Source: Actinobacteria bacterium OK074
GTDB lineage: Bacteria > Actinomycetota > Actinomycetes > Streptomycetales > Streptomycetaceae
DNA length: 64,000 bases
Direction: 5' to 3'
NCBI GenBank assembly: GCA_001298575.1
Contig: LJCV01000122.1
Coordinates: forward strand, 1-64,000
Below the pieces are notes generated by a model. The model saw only the letters and a program-made list of their open reading frames with translations. It was not told the DNA's origin and did not search any database. This document shows, piece by piece, positions 17,318 through 28,994 of the stretch (position 1 is its first letter; each line of letters opens with the position of its first letter). The position numbers and the translations under genes were made by a program.

Positions 17318-18781
17318 TCACTGCCTGCTGATCGAGCGGGTCACACCGGCCACGATCGTCGTCGCCAGGATCCAGCCCGTCACGATCAGCACGTACGACA
17401 GCACCTGGTACCAGCCGTCCGGAGCGAACGCGTCCTCCAGCCCGAACGAGATCACCGGAAGCAGCAGATCGAAGGTGTAGAAGACCGGATTGAAGTGCGG
17501 GGCCTCGGCGGCCCTGAGCGGCCGTGGCTGGTGCAGCCCGTACGTGATCGAGCCGATCGCGAGCAGCGACATCAGCCACACCGCGGCTCGCAGCGGCCGG
17601 AAGCCGTAGCCGACGGTGGCGTCCTGGAGATGGCCCCACGCCCGCGCGTACCCGGTGAGCGTGGTGCGGTGGCGGCGCTGCTTGGCGAGCTGGACGAGAC
17701 GGGCGGCCTGGCCGTCGCCGACACGGTTGTACGCCGCGGTCAGCTGTTCGTAGACGAACGGGAGATACCCCTCGCCCTCCCGCTCCAGCATCGGCAGCCG
17801 GCGGTCGGCGGGCTCGTGCGGATTGAGGGCGGAGTAGCTGAGATCGTTGAGGAGGACTCGGCCCGGCAGGACCTCCGGTTCGAAACTCAGCACTTCTATC
17901 CGGGAACGCCGCAGGTTGAGGGTCCCTTCGACGGGCTCGGACCGGTGCAGCCACAGTTCGCCGATCACCGAGCTGCTGGCCCGCAGGGCCGTGCCGCCGG
18001 GGTTCGACAGCCTGGAGTACCCCAGGTCGAGGCGTCCGGCGATATGACTGCCGCGCAGCTCGATCCTGCCGCGGGTGCGAAGGCGCTTTGCCCGTACGTC
18101 CGCTCCGACCGTCAGGGTCTGGGCGGTCAGGACGGTGGAGCCGGGCGCGGTCAGCCTGGCGCGTTCGAGGTTGACGGAGCCGGAGACGGAGGCCCCGTCG
18201 AGCCGTGTCTCCCCGTGCGTACGCAGCTCCGGTGCCCACAGGTCGTCCCCGATCGTGGCCTGGTTCAGCTGGAGTACGGCTTCCGGGGCGTCCGGCGCGG
18301 TCAACTCGGCCCGGTCCATGAACAGCGCTCCCGAGATCCGTGCACCGCCGAGCCGCACCGGGCCGTGGATCCGGCAGTCCGTCATTCTCAGGACGCCGTC
18401 CACGCGCAGGGTGGCGGCGTTCAGGCCGGGCAACACCGAGCCGCTGAGGTTGAGTTGACGCAGTTGGCAGCCGTACAGCTGGGGAACCTGGTCGAAGGAG
18501 CAGTGACTCAGACGGATGGCCTGATCGGTCGTCGCGTAGCGCAGGTCCAGTGCGCCGCTGATACGGAGGCCGGAGAGTTTGAGGGCGGCGATCTCGCCGG
18601 GCTCCTGCGGGCCGTTGAGCAGGAGCCGTCTCAACACCGGTGCGCGTACCGTTCGTTCCGGCCCCCAGTCACCGCCCTGTGCCGGGTCCTCGTCCTCCGC
18701 CTCGCGGAAATCCAGGTGTTCGCCTCGTGGGAAGGCGTCCCGGACACGCTGTTCCGCGGGCGTCAGCTCGTTGTTTTCCAT
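17318..18781 (-). CDS. Membrane protein with beta-helix-like repeats and C-terminal transmembrane segments
   Basis: Predicted 487-residue protein. Residues about 60-330 repeat a pattern of roughly 20 residues (GLRISGALDLRYA, ARISGALFMDRAEL, ASVSGSVNLERARL, SHIAGRLDLGYSRL) that suggests a right-handed beta-helix like pentapeptide or bactofilin-type folds. About residues 380-487 hold three hydrophobic segments that anchor it in the membrane. Streptomyces genomes often label such proteins membrane-associated oxidoreductase, but I see no cofactor motif to support that. It is convergent with the qsuB-like gene (28 bp gap). The ATG at 18781 lacks a strong ribosome site. Role unknown; a cytoplasmic scaffold tethered to the membrane is one reading. 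Confidence 0.8.
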   Translation of the reverse strand: MENNELTPAEQRVRDAFPRGEHLDFREAEDEDPAQGGDWGPERTVRAPVLRRLLLNGPQEPGEIAALKLSGLRISGALDLRYATTDQAIRLSHCSFDQVPQLYGCQLRQLNLSGSVLPGLNAATLRVDGVLRMTDCRIHGPVRLGGARISGALFMDRAELTAPDAPEAVLQLNQATIGDDLWAPELRTHGETRLDGASVSGSVNLERARLTAPGSTVLTAQTLTVGADVRAKRLRTRGRIELRGSHIAGRLDLGYSRLSNPGGTALRASSSVIGELWLHRSEPVEGTLNLRRSRIEVLSFEPEVLPGRVLLNDLSYSALNPHEPADRRLPMLEREGEGYLPFVYEQLTAAYNRVGDGQAARLVQLAKQRRHRTTLTGYARAWGHLQDATVGYGFRPLRAAVWLMSLLAIGSITYGLHQPRPLRAAEAPHFNPVFYTFDLLLPVISFGLEDAFAPDGWYQVLSYVLIVTGWILATTIVAGVTRSISRQ

Positions 18782-18854
18782 CAGCGGGCACTTTGACGAG
18801 ACCCGCCCGCGGTGTCAAGACACACCCTTCACCGTGGTTCCACCGCCCGGTACG

Positions 18855-18898
18855 GAGAACGGGGTCGGCCCACCCGGAGGTGGGCCGACCCCGTTCTC
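18855..18898. terminator. Rho-independent-type terminator with 20-bp perfect stem
   Basis: Arms 18855-18874 and 18879-18898 pair perfectly over 20 bp around the tetraloop CGGA; no U-run follows, as is usual in Streptomyces. It lies 24 nt beyond the stop of the last gene of the pentose-phosphate operon (minus strand). Confidence 0.93.
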
Positions 18899-18921
18899 AC
18901 CAGGCCGGCGGAACCCGGCGG

Positions 18922-19509
18922 TTACACGTGCTCGTTCCAGGTCGCGATGACCGGCCAGTCGTGTTCCGTCGACAAGCGGCTCACCGTTCCCGTGCCCAGG
19001 TGGAACAGCCTGCCCGCCTCCGGAGGAAGGCCCAGGCGGCGGGCCGTCAGGACGCGGAGGAAGTGGGCGTGGGCCACGAGGACCACGTCACCGTCGGGGA
19101 GTGCGGCTGCCACGCGGGACAGGACGCGGTCGGCGCGGGCGCCCACCTCCTTGGCGGACTCACCGGGGTGGCCCTCGGGGGAGGGCGGTACCCCGTCCCG
19201 CCACAGCACCCACTCCGGCCGGGTGCGGTGGATGTCGACGGTGGCGATGCCCTCGTACGCCCCGTAGTCCCACTCGTGCAGGTCCGGGTCGGTCTCCGTG
19301 CCGGTCAGGCCCGCCAGTTCCGCCGTGCGGACGGCCCGTTCGAGGGGGCTGGTGAGGGCCAGGGCAAAGGTCTGGCCGGCGAAGTGCGGGGCGAGGGACT
19401 TGGCCTCTTCCTCGCCGTGCCGGGTGAGCGGCAGATCGGTCCAGCTGGTGTGCTGTCCGGTCCGCGTCCACTCCGTCTCGCCGTGGCGGACCAGGATGAG
19501 GTCGCCCAT
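18922..19509 (-). CDS. Histidine phosphatase superfamily (phosphoglycerate-mutase-like) protein
   Basis: Predicted 195-residue enzyme with the phosphohistidine motif LVRHGET at residues 6-12 (H9), the conserved Arg in TSPLERAVRTAEL, and the second His in VLVAHAHFLRVL. Family members dephosphorylate sugar phosphates or act as phosphoglycerate mutases; the short length (about 195 residues) favours a phosphatase. It is the last gene of the pentose-phosphate operon, 8 bp after gnd, so a sugar-phosphate phosphatase role is likely, but the substrate is not shown. The start at 19509 (MGDLIL) is chosen because the frame further upstream lies wholly within gnd. Confidence 0.88.
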   Translation of the reverse strand: MGDLILVRHGETEWTRTGQHTSWTDLPLTRHGEEEAKSLAPHFAGQTFALALTSPLERAVRTAELAGLTGTETDPDLHEWDYGAYEGIATVDIHRTRPEWVLWRDGVPPSPEGHPGESAKEVGARADRVLSRVAAALPDGDVVLVAHAHFLRVLTARRLGLPPEAGRLFHLGTGTVSRLSTEHDWPVIATWNEHV

Positions 19510-19517
19510 GACCCGGC

Positions 19518-20396
19518 CTACTTCGCGGATTCGACGGCGTGGCCGCCGAACTGGTTGCGCAGCGCCGCGATCATCTTCATCTGCGGCGAGTCGTCCTGGC
19601 GGGAGGCGAACCGGGCGAAGAGGGAGGCCGTGATCGCGGGCAGCGGCACCGCGTGGTCGACCGCTGCCTCGACCGTCCAGCGGCCCTCGCCGGAGTCCTG
19701 GGCGAAGCCCTTCAGCTCCTTGAGGTGCTCGTCCTCGTCCAGCGCGTTGACCGCGAGGTCCAGCAGCCAGGAGCGGATGACCGTACCGTCCTGCCAGGAG
19801 CGGAAGACCTCGCGGACGTTGTCCACCGAGTCGACCTTCTCCAGCAGTTCCCAGCCCTCGGCGTACGCCTGCATCATCGCGTACTCGATGCCGTTGTGGA
19901 CCATCTTCGAGAAGTGCCCGGCGCCGACCTTGCCCGCGTGGACGTAGCCGTAGGGGCCCTCCGGCTTGAGCGCCTCGAAGATCGGGTGCAGCCGCTCGAC
20001 GTGCTCCTTGTCGCCGCCGACCATCAGCGCGTAGCCGTTCTGCAGGCCCCACACACCGCCGGAGACGCCCGCGTCGACGAAGCCGATGCCCCGCTCGCCC
20101 AGCTCCTCGGCGTGCTTGACGTCGTCCGTCCAGCGGGAGTTGCCGCCGTCGACGACCGTGTCGCCGGCCGAGAGCAGGCCCTTCAGCTCGTCGACGACGG
20201 ACTGCGTGGCCCCGCCCGCGGGCACCATCACCCAGACCGTGCGCGGGCCTTCGAGCTTGTCGACCAGTTCGGCCAGGCTGCCGACGTCGGTGACGTCCGG
20301 GTTGCGGTCGTAGCCGATGACGGTGTGGCCGGCGCGGCGGATCCGCTCGCGCATGTTGCCGCCCATCTTGCCGAGGCCGATGAGTCCGAGCTGCAT
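19518..20396 (-). CDS. gnd: 6-phosphogluconate dehydrogenase, decarboxylating, short (YqeC/GndA) type
   Basis: Predicted 292-residue enzyme that converts 6-phosphogluconate to ribulose 5-phosphate and CO2. The N-terminal dinucleotide motif is GLIGLGKMGGNM (4-15). Substrate motifs are DAGVSGGVWG and the catalytic-lysine segment GAGHFSKMVHNGIEY. At about 290 residues it is the short tetrameric type, not the 470-residue form. It lies between pgi (1-bp gap) and the phosphatase gene in the tkt-tal-zwf-opcA-pgi-gnd operon. NAD or NADP preference cannot be settled by eye. Confidence 0.95.
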   Translation of the reverse strand: MQLGLIGLGKMGGNMRERIRRAGHTVIGYDRNPDVTDVGSLAELVDKLEGPRTVWVMVPAGGATQSVVDELKGLLSAGDTVVDGGNSRWTDDVKHAEELGERGIGFVDAGVSGGVWGLQNGYALMVGGDKEHVERLHPIFEALKPEGPYGYVHAGKVGAGHFSKMVHNGIEYAMMQAYAEGWELLEKVDSVDNVREVFRSWQDGTVIRSWLLDLAVNALDEDEHLKELKGFAQDSGEGRWTVEAAVDHAVPLPAITASLFARFASRQDDSPQMKMIAALRNQFGGHAVESAK

Positions 20397-20397
20397 A

Positions 20398-22059
20398 TCA
20401 GTTCACCTTCTGAGCGTTGCGAAGACTGCGGTACGCGGCCACGAGCGCGGCCGTCGAGGCGTCCAGACCGGGCACGTCGGCGCCTTCGGTCAGGGCGGGT
20501 TCGACCCTCTTGGCGAGGACCTTGCCCAGCTCCACGCCCCACTGGTCGAAGGAGTCGATGTTCCAGACGGCGCCCTGCACGAACACCTTGTGCTCGTACA
20601 GCGCGATCAACTGGCCGAGGACGGACGGCGTCAGCTCGCGGGCGAGGATCGTCGTCGTGGGGTGGTTGCCCTTGAACGTCTTGTGCGGCACCAGCTCCTT
20701 GGCCACACCCTCCGCGCGTACCTCGTCCGGTGTCTTGCCGAAGGCCAACGCCTGGGTCTGGGCGAAGAAGTTGGCCATCAGCAGGTCGTGCTGCGCCTTG
20801 AGCCCGTCGCTCAGCTCGCCGATCGGGTCGACGAAGCCGATGAAGTCCGCCGGGATCAACTTCGTGCCCTGGTGGATGAGTTGGTAGTAGGCGTGCTGCC
20901 CGTTGGTCCCGGGCGTGCCCCACACCACCGGGCCCGTCTGCCACTCCACCGGATTCCCGTCCCGGTCCACGGACTTGCCGTTGGACTCCATGTCCAGCTG
21001 CTGCAAGTAGGCGGTGAACTTGGAGAGATAGTGGCTGTACGGCAGCACCGCGTGCGACTGGGCGTCGAAGAAGTTGCCGTACCAGACGCCCAACAGGCCA
21101 AGGAGCAAAGGCGCGTTGGCCTCGGCGGGCGCGGTGCGGAAGTGCTCGTCGACGAGGTGGAAGCCGGCCAGCATCTCCCGGAAGCGGTCCGGGCCGATGG
21201 CGATCATCAGCGAGAGGCCGATCGCCGAGTCGAAGGAGTACCGCCCGCCGACCCAGTCCCAGAACGCGAACATGTTCGCCGTGTCGATGCCGAAGTCGGC
21301 GACCTTGCCCGCGTTCGTCGACAGCGCCACGAAGTGCTTGGCGACCGCCTTTTCGTCGCCGCCGAGCCCGTCCAGCAGCCAGGTGCGGGCCGAGGTCGCG
21401 TTGGTGATCGTCTCGATCGTCGTGAACGTCTTGGACGCGACGATGAACAGGGTCTCCGCCGGGTCCAGGTCCCGTACCGCTTCGTGGAGATCGGCCCCGT
21501 CGACGTTCGACACGAACCGCACCGTCAGCGACCGGTCGGTGAACGCGCGCAGCGCCTCGTACGCCATCGCCGGGCCCAGGTCGGAGCCGCCGATGCCGAT
21601 GTTGACGACGTTGCGGATCCGCCTGCCGGTGTGGCCGGTCCACTCGCCGGAGCGGACGCGGCCGGCGAAGTCGGCCATCTGGTCGAGGACTTCGTGCACC
21701 TTCGGCACGACGTTCTCGCCGTCGACCTCCACCACCGCGTCCCGCGGGGCGCGCAGCGCGGTGTGCAGCACGGCCCGGTCCTCGGTGACGTTGATCCGCT
21801 CGCCGCGGAACATCGCGTCGCGCAGCCCGAACACACCGGTGGCGGTGGCCAGTTCCTGGAGCAGCGCCAGGGTCTCGTCGGTGATCAGGTGCTTGGAGTA
21901 GTCGATGAGCAGGTCGCCGACGCGCACGGTGTAACGCCCGGCGCGCTCCGGGTCGGCCGCGAACAGCTCGCGCAGCTGCGGGCGCAGCAGCTCACCGGCG
22001 CGGTGGTCCTCCAGGGCCGTCCACTCGGGGCGGTCCGTGAGCCTGGGTTGGTCAGACAC
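20398..22059 (-). CDS. pgi: Glucose-6-phosphate isomerase
   Basis: Predicted 553-residue enzyme, full length for the family. Signatures include [16 protein letters not shown], the substrate-binding block [15 protein letters not shown], the catalytic Glu in the [18 protein letters not shown] region, and [18 protein letters not shown] near the C-terminus. It interconverts glucose 6-phosphate and fructose 6-phosphate in the cytoplasm. Its place inside a pentose-phosphate operon suggests recycling of fructose 6-phosphate into the oxidative branch. The GTG start follows AAGGAG by 7 nt and overlaps the end of opcA by 8 bp. Confidence 0.96.
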   Translation of the reverse strand: MSDQPRLTDRPEWTALEDHRAGELLRPQLRELFAADPERAGRYTVRVGDLLIDYSKHLITDETLALLQELATATGVFGLRDAMFRGERINVTEDRAVLHTALRAPRDAVVEVDGENVVPKVHEVLDQMADFAGRVRSGEWTGHTGRRIRNVVNIGIGGSDLGPAMAYEALRAFTDRSLTVRFVSNVDGADLHEAVRDLDPAETLFIVASKTFTTIETITNATSARTWLLDGLGGDEKAVAKHFVALSTNAGKVADFGIDTANMFAFWDWVGGRYSFDSAIGLSLMIAIGPDRFREMLAGFHLVDEHFRTAPAEANAPLLLGLLGVWYGNFFDAQSHAVLPYSHYLSKFTAYLQQLDMESNGKSVDRDGNPVEWQTGPVVWGTPGTNGQHAYYQLIHQGTKLIPADFIGFVDPIGELSDGLKAQHDLLMANFFAQTQALAFGKTPDEVRAEGVAKELVPHKTFKGNHPTTTILARELTPSVLGQLIALYEHKVFVQGAVWNIDSFDQWGVELGKVLAKRVEPALTEGADVPGLDASTAALVAAYRSLRNAQKVN

Positions 22060-22984
22060 TGGTCTTCTCCTTGGGAGCCTCGCCCCGCAGGGCGATGGCG
22101 TACATCTCGTCCGCGTCCAGGCGGCGCAGCTCCTCCGCGATCAGCTCGGAGGTGGGGCGCACCTTAAGCGCCAGGGTGCGCGAGGGCTGGCCGGGCAGGG
22201 TCAGCGTGGCCAGCGGCCCGGCCGGGCGGTCGATGACGATCTCGCCCTTGTCGGTGCCCAGCCGTACGGCGGTGACGACCGGACCCGCGGTGACGACCCG
22301 CTCGACGGGCACCGCCAGGCGGGCCTCCAGCCAGCGGGCGAGCAGCTCGGCGCTGGGGTTGTCGGCCTCGCTCTCCACCGCGGCCGAGACGATCTCCGTG
22401 CGGGCCTGGTCGAGCGCGGCGGCCAGCATCGAACGCCACGGCGTCAGCCGCGTCCACGCCAGGTCGGTGTCGCCCGGCGCGTACGAGGACACCCGGGTCT
22501 CCAGCGCGATCAGCGGCGCCTCGACGGCGTACATGTCGGTGATCCGGCGCTGTGCGAGCGCGCCCAGCGGGTCCTTGGCCGGGTTGTCCGGCGCGTCCAC
22601 CGGCCACCACACGACGACGGGCGCGTCCGGCAGCAGCAGCGGCAGGACCACCGAGTCGGCGTGGTCGGACACCTCGCCGTACATGCGCAGCACGACGGTC
22701 TCGCCGGTGCCGGCGTCGGCGCCCACCCGGACCTCGGCGTCGAGGTGCGAGTTGGTGCGGTCGCGCGGGGTGCGGGCCTGGCGCCTGATGACGACGAGGG
22801 TGCGCGAGGGGTGCTCGCGGGAGGCGTCCTCGGCCGCCTTGATGGAGTCGTAGGCGTTCTCCTCGTCCGTGACGATGACCATCGTCAGGACCATGCCCAC
22901 GGCCGGTGTGCCGATGGCCCGGCGGCCCTGCACAAGGGCCTTGTTGATCTTGCTTGCCGTGGTGTCGGTCAGGTCGATCTTCAT
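22052..22984 (-). CDS. opcA: Glucose-6-phosphate dehydrogenase assembly protein OpcA
   Basis: Predicted 310-residue actinobacterial OpcA protein, which activates or assembles glucose-6-phosphate dehydrogenase. Family features include the N-terminal [56 protein letters not shown] in the middle, and [16 protein letters not shown]. It overlaps zwf by 4 bp upstream (ATGA) and pgi by 8 bp downstream, so it is translated with its partner enzyme. No metal or catalytic motif is expected. Family call is certain. Confidence 0.96.
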   Translation of the reverse strand: MKIDLTDTTASKINKALVQGRRAIGTPAVGMVLTMVIVTDEENAYDSIKAAEDASREHPSRTLVVIRRQARTPRDRTNSHLDAEVRVGADAGTGETVVLRMYGEVSDHADSVVLPLLLPDAPVVVWWPVDAPDNPAKDPLGALAQRRITDMYAVEAPLIALETRVSSYAPGDTDLAWTRLTPWRSMLAAALDQARTEIVSAAVESEADNPSAELLARWLEARLAVPVERVVTAGPVVTAVRLGTDKGEIVIDRPAGPLATLTLPGQPSRTLALKVRPTSELIAEELRRLDADEMYAIALRGEAPKEKTSV

Positions 22985-24600
22985 GGCCTGCGCCAGCTCC
23001 GTCCGTCTCGTGCGAGCATCTCGTCGGCTTCCACCGGGCCCCAGGAGCCCGACGGGTACTGCGCCGGCTTGCCGTGCGTGTCCCAGTACCCCTCGATCGG
23101 GTCGAGGATCTTCCAGGACTCTTCCACTTCCTGGTGGCGGGGGAACAGGTTGGCGTCGCCGAGCAGGACATCCAGGATGAGCCGCTCGTACGCCTCCGGG
23201 CTGGACTCCGTGAACGACTCGCCGTACGCGAAGTCCATCGTGACGTCCCGGATCTCCATCGAGGTCCCCGGCACCTTCGAACCGAAGCGTACGGTCATGC
23301 CCTCGTCGGGCTGCACCCGGACCACGATCGCGTTCGCGCCGAGTTCCTCGGTGGCCGTCGAGTCGAACGGGGAGTGCGGGGCGCGCTGGAAGACGACCGC
23401 GATCTCGGTGACCCGGCGGCCCAGGCGCTTGCCGGTGCGCAGGTAGAACGGGACGCCCGCCCAGCGGCGGTTGTCCACCTCCAGCTTGACGGCGGCGTAC
23501 GTGTCGGTCGTGGAGCGGGGGTTGATGCCCTCCTCCTCCAGGTAGCCGGGCACCTGCTCGCCGCCCTGCCAGCCCGCCGCGTACTGCCCGCGCACGGTGT
23601 GGTCGCCGAGTTCCTCCGGCAGCTTCACGGCCCGCAGCACCTTCAGCTTCTCCGTCAGCAGCGACTCCGCGTCGAAGGAGGCGGGCTCCTCCATCGCGGT
23701 CAGCGCCATCAGCTGGAGCAGGTGGTTCTGGATGACGTCACGGGCCGAGCCGATGCCGTCGTAGTACCCGGCGCGCCCGCCGATGCCGATGTCCTCGGCC
23801 ATCGTGATCTGCACGTGGTCGACGTACGACCGGTTCCAGATGGGCTCGTACATCTGGTTGGCGAAGCGGAGCGCCAGCATGTTCTGGACGGTCTCCTTGC
23901 CGAGGTAGTGGTCGATCCGGAACACCTGGTCCGGCTCGAACACGTCGTGCACGACCGCGTTCAGCTCGCGCGCGCTGGCCAGGTCGTGGCCGAACGGCTT
24001 CTCGATGACCGCGCGCCGCCAGGAACCCTCGGGGGCGTTCGCCAGGCCGTGCTTCTTCAGCTGCTGGACGACCTTGGGGAAGAACTTCGGCGGTACGGAG
24101 AGGTAGAAGGCGTAGTTGCCGCTGGTGCCCCGGGAGGCGTCCAGTTCGTCGACCGCGGACTTCAGCTGCTTGAACGCGGTGTCGTCGTCGAAGTCGCCCG
24201 GGATGAACCGCATGCCCTCGGCGAGCTGCTGCCAGACCTCCTCACGGAACTCGGTGCGGGAGTGCTCGCGCACCGAGTCGTGCACGATCTGCGCGAAGTC
24301 CTCGTCCGCCCAGTCCCGCCGCGCGAACCCGAGCAGCGAGAAGCCCGGCGGCAGCAGACCGCGGTTGGCCAGGTCGTACACGGCCGGCATCAGCTTCTTG
24401 CGGGACAGGTCGCCCGTCACCCCGAAGATGACCAGGCCGGAGGGGCCGGCGATCCGGGGGAGACGGCGGTCGCGGGGGTCGCGCAGGGGGTTGGCCCAGG
24501 CGGCGAGGGCCTCCTCGGCGGTGACCACCGGAGCCGGGGCTTCCGCCACGGCTGTCTCCGGCGCCTTCGCTGCGGCCTTCGCCTTCGCTTTGTCGCTCAT
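22981..24600 (-). CDS. zwf: Glucose-6-phosphate 1-dehydrogenase
   Basis: Predicted 539-residue enzyme making 6-phosphogluconolactone and NADPH. The nucleotide motif [18 protein letters not shown] and the catalytic RIDHYLGKE block are intact. The first 35 residues are a Lys/Ala/Pro-rich extension ([15 protein letters not shown]) not found in E. coli Zwf. The start at 24600 overlaps the tal stop by 4 bp (ATGA). With opcA next to it and tal/tkt upstream, this is a complete oxidative pentose-phosphate entry. Streptomyces usually carry a second zwf cluster elsewhere, so this may be the secondary copy. Confidence 0.96.
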   Translation of the reverse strand: MSDKAKAKAAAKAPETAVAEAPAPVVTAEEALAAWANPLRDPRDRRLPRIAGPSGLVIFGVTGDLSRKKLMPAVYDLANRGLLPPGFSLLGFARRDWADEDFAQIVHDSVREHSRTEFREEVWQQLAEGMRFIPGDFDDDTAFKQLKSAVDELDASRGTSGNYAFYLSVPPKFFPKVVQQLKKHGLANAPEGSWRRAVIEKPFGHDLASARELNAVVHDVFEPDQVFRIDHYLGKETVQNMLALRFANQMYEPIWNRSYVDHVQITMAEDIGIGGRAGYYDGIGSARDVIQNHLLQLMALTAMEEPASFDAESLLTEKLKVLRAVKLPEELGDHTVRGQYAAGWQGGEQVPGYLEEEGINPRSTTDTYAAVKLEVDNRRWAGVPFYLRTGKRLGRRVTEIAVVFQRAPHSPFDSTATEELGANAIVVRVQPDEGMTVRFGSKVPGTSMEIRDVTMDFAYGESFTESSPEAYERLILDVLLGDANLFPRHQEVEESWKILDPIEGYWDTHGKPAQYPSGSWGPVEADEMLARDGRSWRRP

Positions 24601-25742
24601 CGGGCGTCGCCCGCCTTGCCCGCCAGCGACGCGGTGACCGCGCCCAGCAGGTCGTTCCAGGCCGCCTCGAACTTCGCCACGCCCTCGTCCTCCAGCTGCG
24701 CGACGACCTCGTCGTAGGAGATGCCGAGCTTCTCGACGGCGGCCAGGTCGGCGCGGGCCTGCCCGTATCCGCCGGTGACCGTGTCGCCGTGGATGTCGCC
24801 GTGGTCGGCGGTGGCGTTCAGGGTCGCCTCCGGCATGGTGTTGACCGTGCCCGGCGCGACCAGCTCGTCGACGTACAGCGTGTCCTTGTACGCCGGGTCC
24901 TTGACGCCGGTGGAGGCCCACAGCGGGCGCTGCCGGTGGGCGCCGGCGTTCTCCAGGGTGCTCCAGCGGGCGGAGGCGAACACCTGCTCGTACGCCTCGT
25001 AGGCGAGCCGGGCGTTGGCCAGCGCGGCCTTGCCCTTGGGGGCGAGGGCCTCGTCGGTGCCCAGGGCCGTCAGGCGCTTGTCGATCTCGCTGTCGACGCG
25101 GGAGACGAAGAAGGAGGCCACGGAGTGGATGGTCGCGAGGCCCAGGCCGTTCTCCTTCGCCTTCTCCAGACCGGCGAGGTAGGCGTCCATGACCGCGCGG
25201 TAGCGCTCCAGGGAGAAGATCAGCGTGACGTTGACGCTGATGCCGAGGCCGATGACCTCGGTGATCGCCGGGAGGCCCGCGAGGGTCGCCGGGATCTTGA
25301 TCATCACGTTCGGGCGGTCCACCAGCCAGGCCAGCTGCTTGGCCTCGGCGATGGTGGCCGCCGTGTCGTTGGCCAGGCGCGGGTCGACCTCGATGGAGAC
25401 GCGGCCGTCGCGGCCGTCCGTGCTGTCGTACACCGGGCGCAGTACGTCGGCGGCGGCCCGTACGTCGGCCGTGGTCATCATCCGCACGGCCTCGTCGACC
25501 GTCACGGCGCGCGCGGCGAGGTCGGTGAGCTGCTCCTCGTACCCCGCGCCGGAGCCGATCGCGGCCTGGAAGATGGACGGGTTGGTGGTGACACCCACCA
25601 CGTGCTTGGTGTCGACGAGTTCGGCGAGGTTGCCGGAGGCGATCCGGGTGCGGGAGAGGTCGTCCAGCCAGATGGAGACGCCCTCGGCGGAGAGCTGCTT
25701 GAGGTTTTCCGCGGTCGCGGTTGTTTCGGTCACAGTGATCAT
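24597..25742 (-). CDS. tal: Transaldolase
   Basis: Predicted 381-residue enzyme moving a dihydroxyacetone unit between sugar phosphates. The Schiff-base lysine is K149 in [23 protein letters not shown] and [13 protein letters not shown] are family signatures of the actinobacterial type. AGGAAG directly abuts the ATG at 25742, which is too close. GTG at 25733 (residue 4) has a spacing of 9 nt and may be the real start. It is 16 bp after tkt and overlaps zwf by 4 bp. Confidence 0.95.
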   Translation of the reverse strand: MITVTETTATAENLKQLSAEGVSIWLDDLSRTRIASGNLAELVDTKHVVGVTTNPSIFQAAIGSGAGYEEQLTDLAARAVTVDEAVRMMTTADVRAAADVLRPVYDSTDGRDGRVSIEVDPRLANDTAATIAEAKQLAWLVDRPNVMIKIPATLAGLPAITEVIGLGISVNVTLIFSLERYRAVMDAYLAGLEKAKENGLGLATIHSVASFFVSRVDSEIDKRLTALGTDEALAPKGKAALANARLAYEAYEQVFASARWSTLENAGAHRQRPLWASTGVKDPAYKDTLYVDELVAPGTVNTMPEATLNATADHGDIHGDTVTGGYGQARADLAAVEKLGISYDEVVAQLEDEGVAKFEAAWNDLLGAVTASLAGKAGDAR

Positions 25743-25758
25743 CTTCCTAGGTGTGGAA

Positions 25759-27843
<2,085 letters not shown>

Positions 27844-27894
27844 CTTCAGAAGTCCTCACGGAAAGCGGGATTCACTGGTGGAACGCCTTCAAAA

Positions 27895-27913
27895 GTAAAA
27901 GTCTGACTTTTAC
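27895..27913. promoter_or_regulatory. 19-bp perfect palindrome between tkt and the araC-type gene
   Basis: GTAAAAGTC-T-GACTTTTAC has 9-bp perfect arms and is strikingly AT-rich for this genome. It lies 52 bp upstream of the tkt start and 75 bp upstream of the divergent AraC-type gene. It may be the operator of a regulator of the pentose-phosphate operon; its symmetric form suits a dimeric HTH protein better than a typical AraC direct-repeat site. Confidence 0.75.
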
Positions 27914-27988
27914 GGGGCCAGGTCTTCCTGTGTCAGCCTGTGGTGAAAGTGGGACACCGGGCGGCAGAGTGGACGGTACGAGAGCGGC

Positions 27989-28891
27989 ATGACGGACAGA
28001 ACAACCCAAGGCGACGGGGTGTCGGACGGCGACCCGATCAGAACCTTTCCCTTCCCGGTTGACCTGAGCGTCGGCGGCGTCGGGATGCAGGCGGGCCCGA
28101 TGAACACCGACCGCAAGTGGCACGAGGACGCGCCGCTGGAACGCGTCCACCGCATCGACTTCCACGTGGTCATGCTCCTCGACCGCGGCCCCGTCACCCA
28201 CATGATCGACTTCGCCGAGTACGAGGTGGGCGCGGGCGACCTGCTGTGGATCCGCCCCGGCCAGGTGCACCGCTTCTCCCGGGCGAGCGAGTACCGCGGC
28301 ACGGTCCTGACCATGCAACCGGGATTCCTGCCGCGCGCGACGGTGGAGGCGACGGGCCTGTACCGCTACGACCTGCCGCCCCTGCTCCGCCCCGACGAGG
28401 CCCAACTGGCCGCCCTGCGCTGCTCCCTGGCCCACCTGGTGCGCGAGTACGAGGACACCGCCACCCTGCCGCCGTCCCTGCACACGGCGGTGCTGCGGCA
28501 CTCGCTGAGCGCGTTCCTGGTACGGCTGGCCCACCTGGCGGCCAGCTCGGCGGAGGCGGCCCGGCGGCAGGCGGACACCACGTTCACCCGCTTCCGGGAC
28601 CTGGTCGAGAAGGAGTTCGCCGCCAACCACAGCGTCAGCGCCTACGCCGACGAACTCGGCTACTCCCGCCGCACGTTGGTCCGCGCGGTCGGCGCCGCCA
28701 CCGGGCTGACCCCGAAGGCGTTCATCGACCGCCGCGTCATCCTGGAGGCGAAGCGGCTGCTGGCCCACACGAGCCTGCCGATCGGGCGGGTGGGCGCGGC
28801 GGTCGGCTTCCCCGACCCGGGCAACTTCTCCAAGTTCTTCCACCTGCACACGGACATGGCGCCGGCGGCGTTCCGGGCGGAGCTGCGCTGA
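27989..28891 (+). CDS. AraC-family transcriptional regulator
   Basis: Predicted 300-residue regulator. Residues about 20-130 form an AraC-type cupin effector domain (VVMLLDRGPVTHMIDFAEYEVGAGDLLWIRPGQVHRF). Residues about 195-300 hold the two-helix-turn-helix DNA-binding domain ending in VGFPDPGNFSKFFHLHTDMAPAAFRAEL. It is divergent from tkt across 145 bp, so it probably controls the pentose-phosphate operon or itself in response to a sugar or phenolic ligand; the ligand is unknown. A long perfect hairpin terminates it. Confidence 0.9.
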   Translation: MTDRTTQGDGVSDGDPIRTFPFPVDLSVGGVGMQAGPMNTDRKWHEDAPLERVHRIDFHVVMLLDRGPVTHMIDFAEYEVGAGDLLWIRPGQVHRFSRASEYRGTVLTMQPGFLPRATVEATGLYRYDLPPLLRPDEAQLAALRCSLAHLVREYEDTATLPPSLHTAVLRHSLSAFLVRLAHLAASSAEAARRQADTTFTRFRDLVEKEFAANHSVSAYADELGYSRRTLVRAVGAATGLTPKAFIDRRVILEAKRLLAHTSLPIGRVGAAVGFPDPGNFSKFFHLHTDMAPAAFRAELR

Positions 28892-28941
28892 CGCACGCGG
28901 GCGCGTGGCGGGGGTGCACGCGCGCGTGGCGGCGCGCACGG

Positions 28942-28977
28942 GAAAGCGGTCCCCACGCGCGCGTGGGGACCGCTTTC
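28942..28977. terminator. 36-bp perfect palindrome, bidirectional terminator
   Basis: The arms 28942-28959 and 28960-28977 (GAAAGCGGTCCCCACGCG and its complement) pair without mismatch and without a dedicated loop. The palindrome lies between the AraC gene (ends 28891, plus) and the convergent GH16 gene (ends 28995, minus) and could stop both transcripts. Confidence 0.92.
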
Positions 28978-28994
28978 AGTTACCGACGGGCCGG

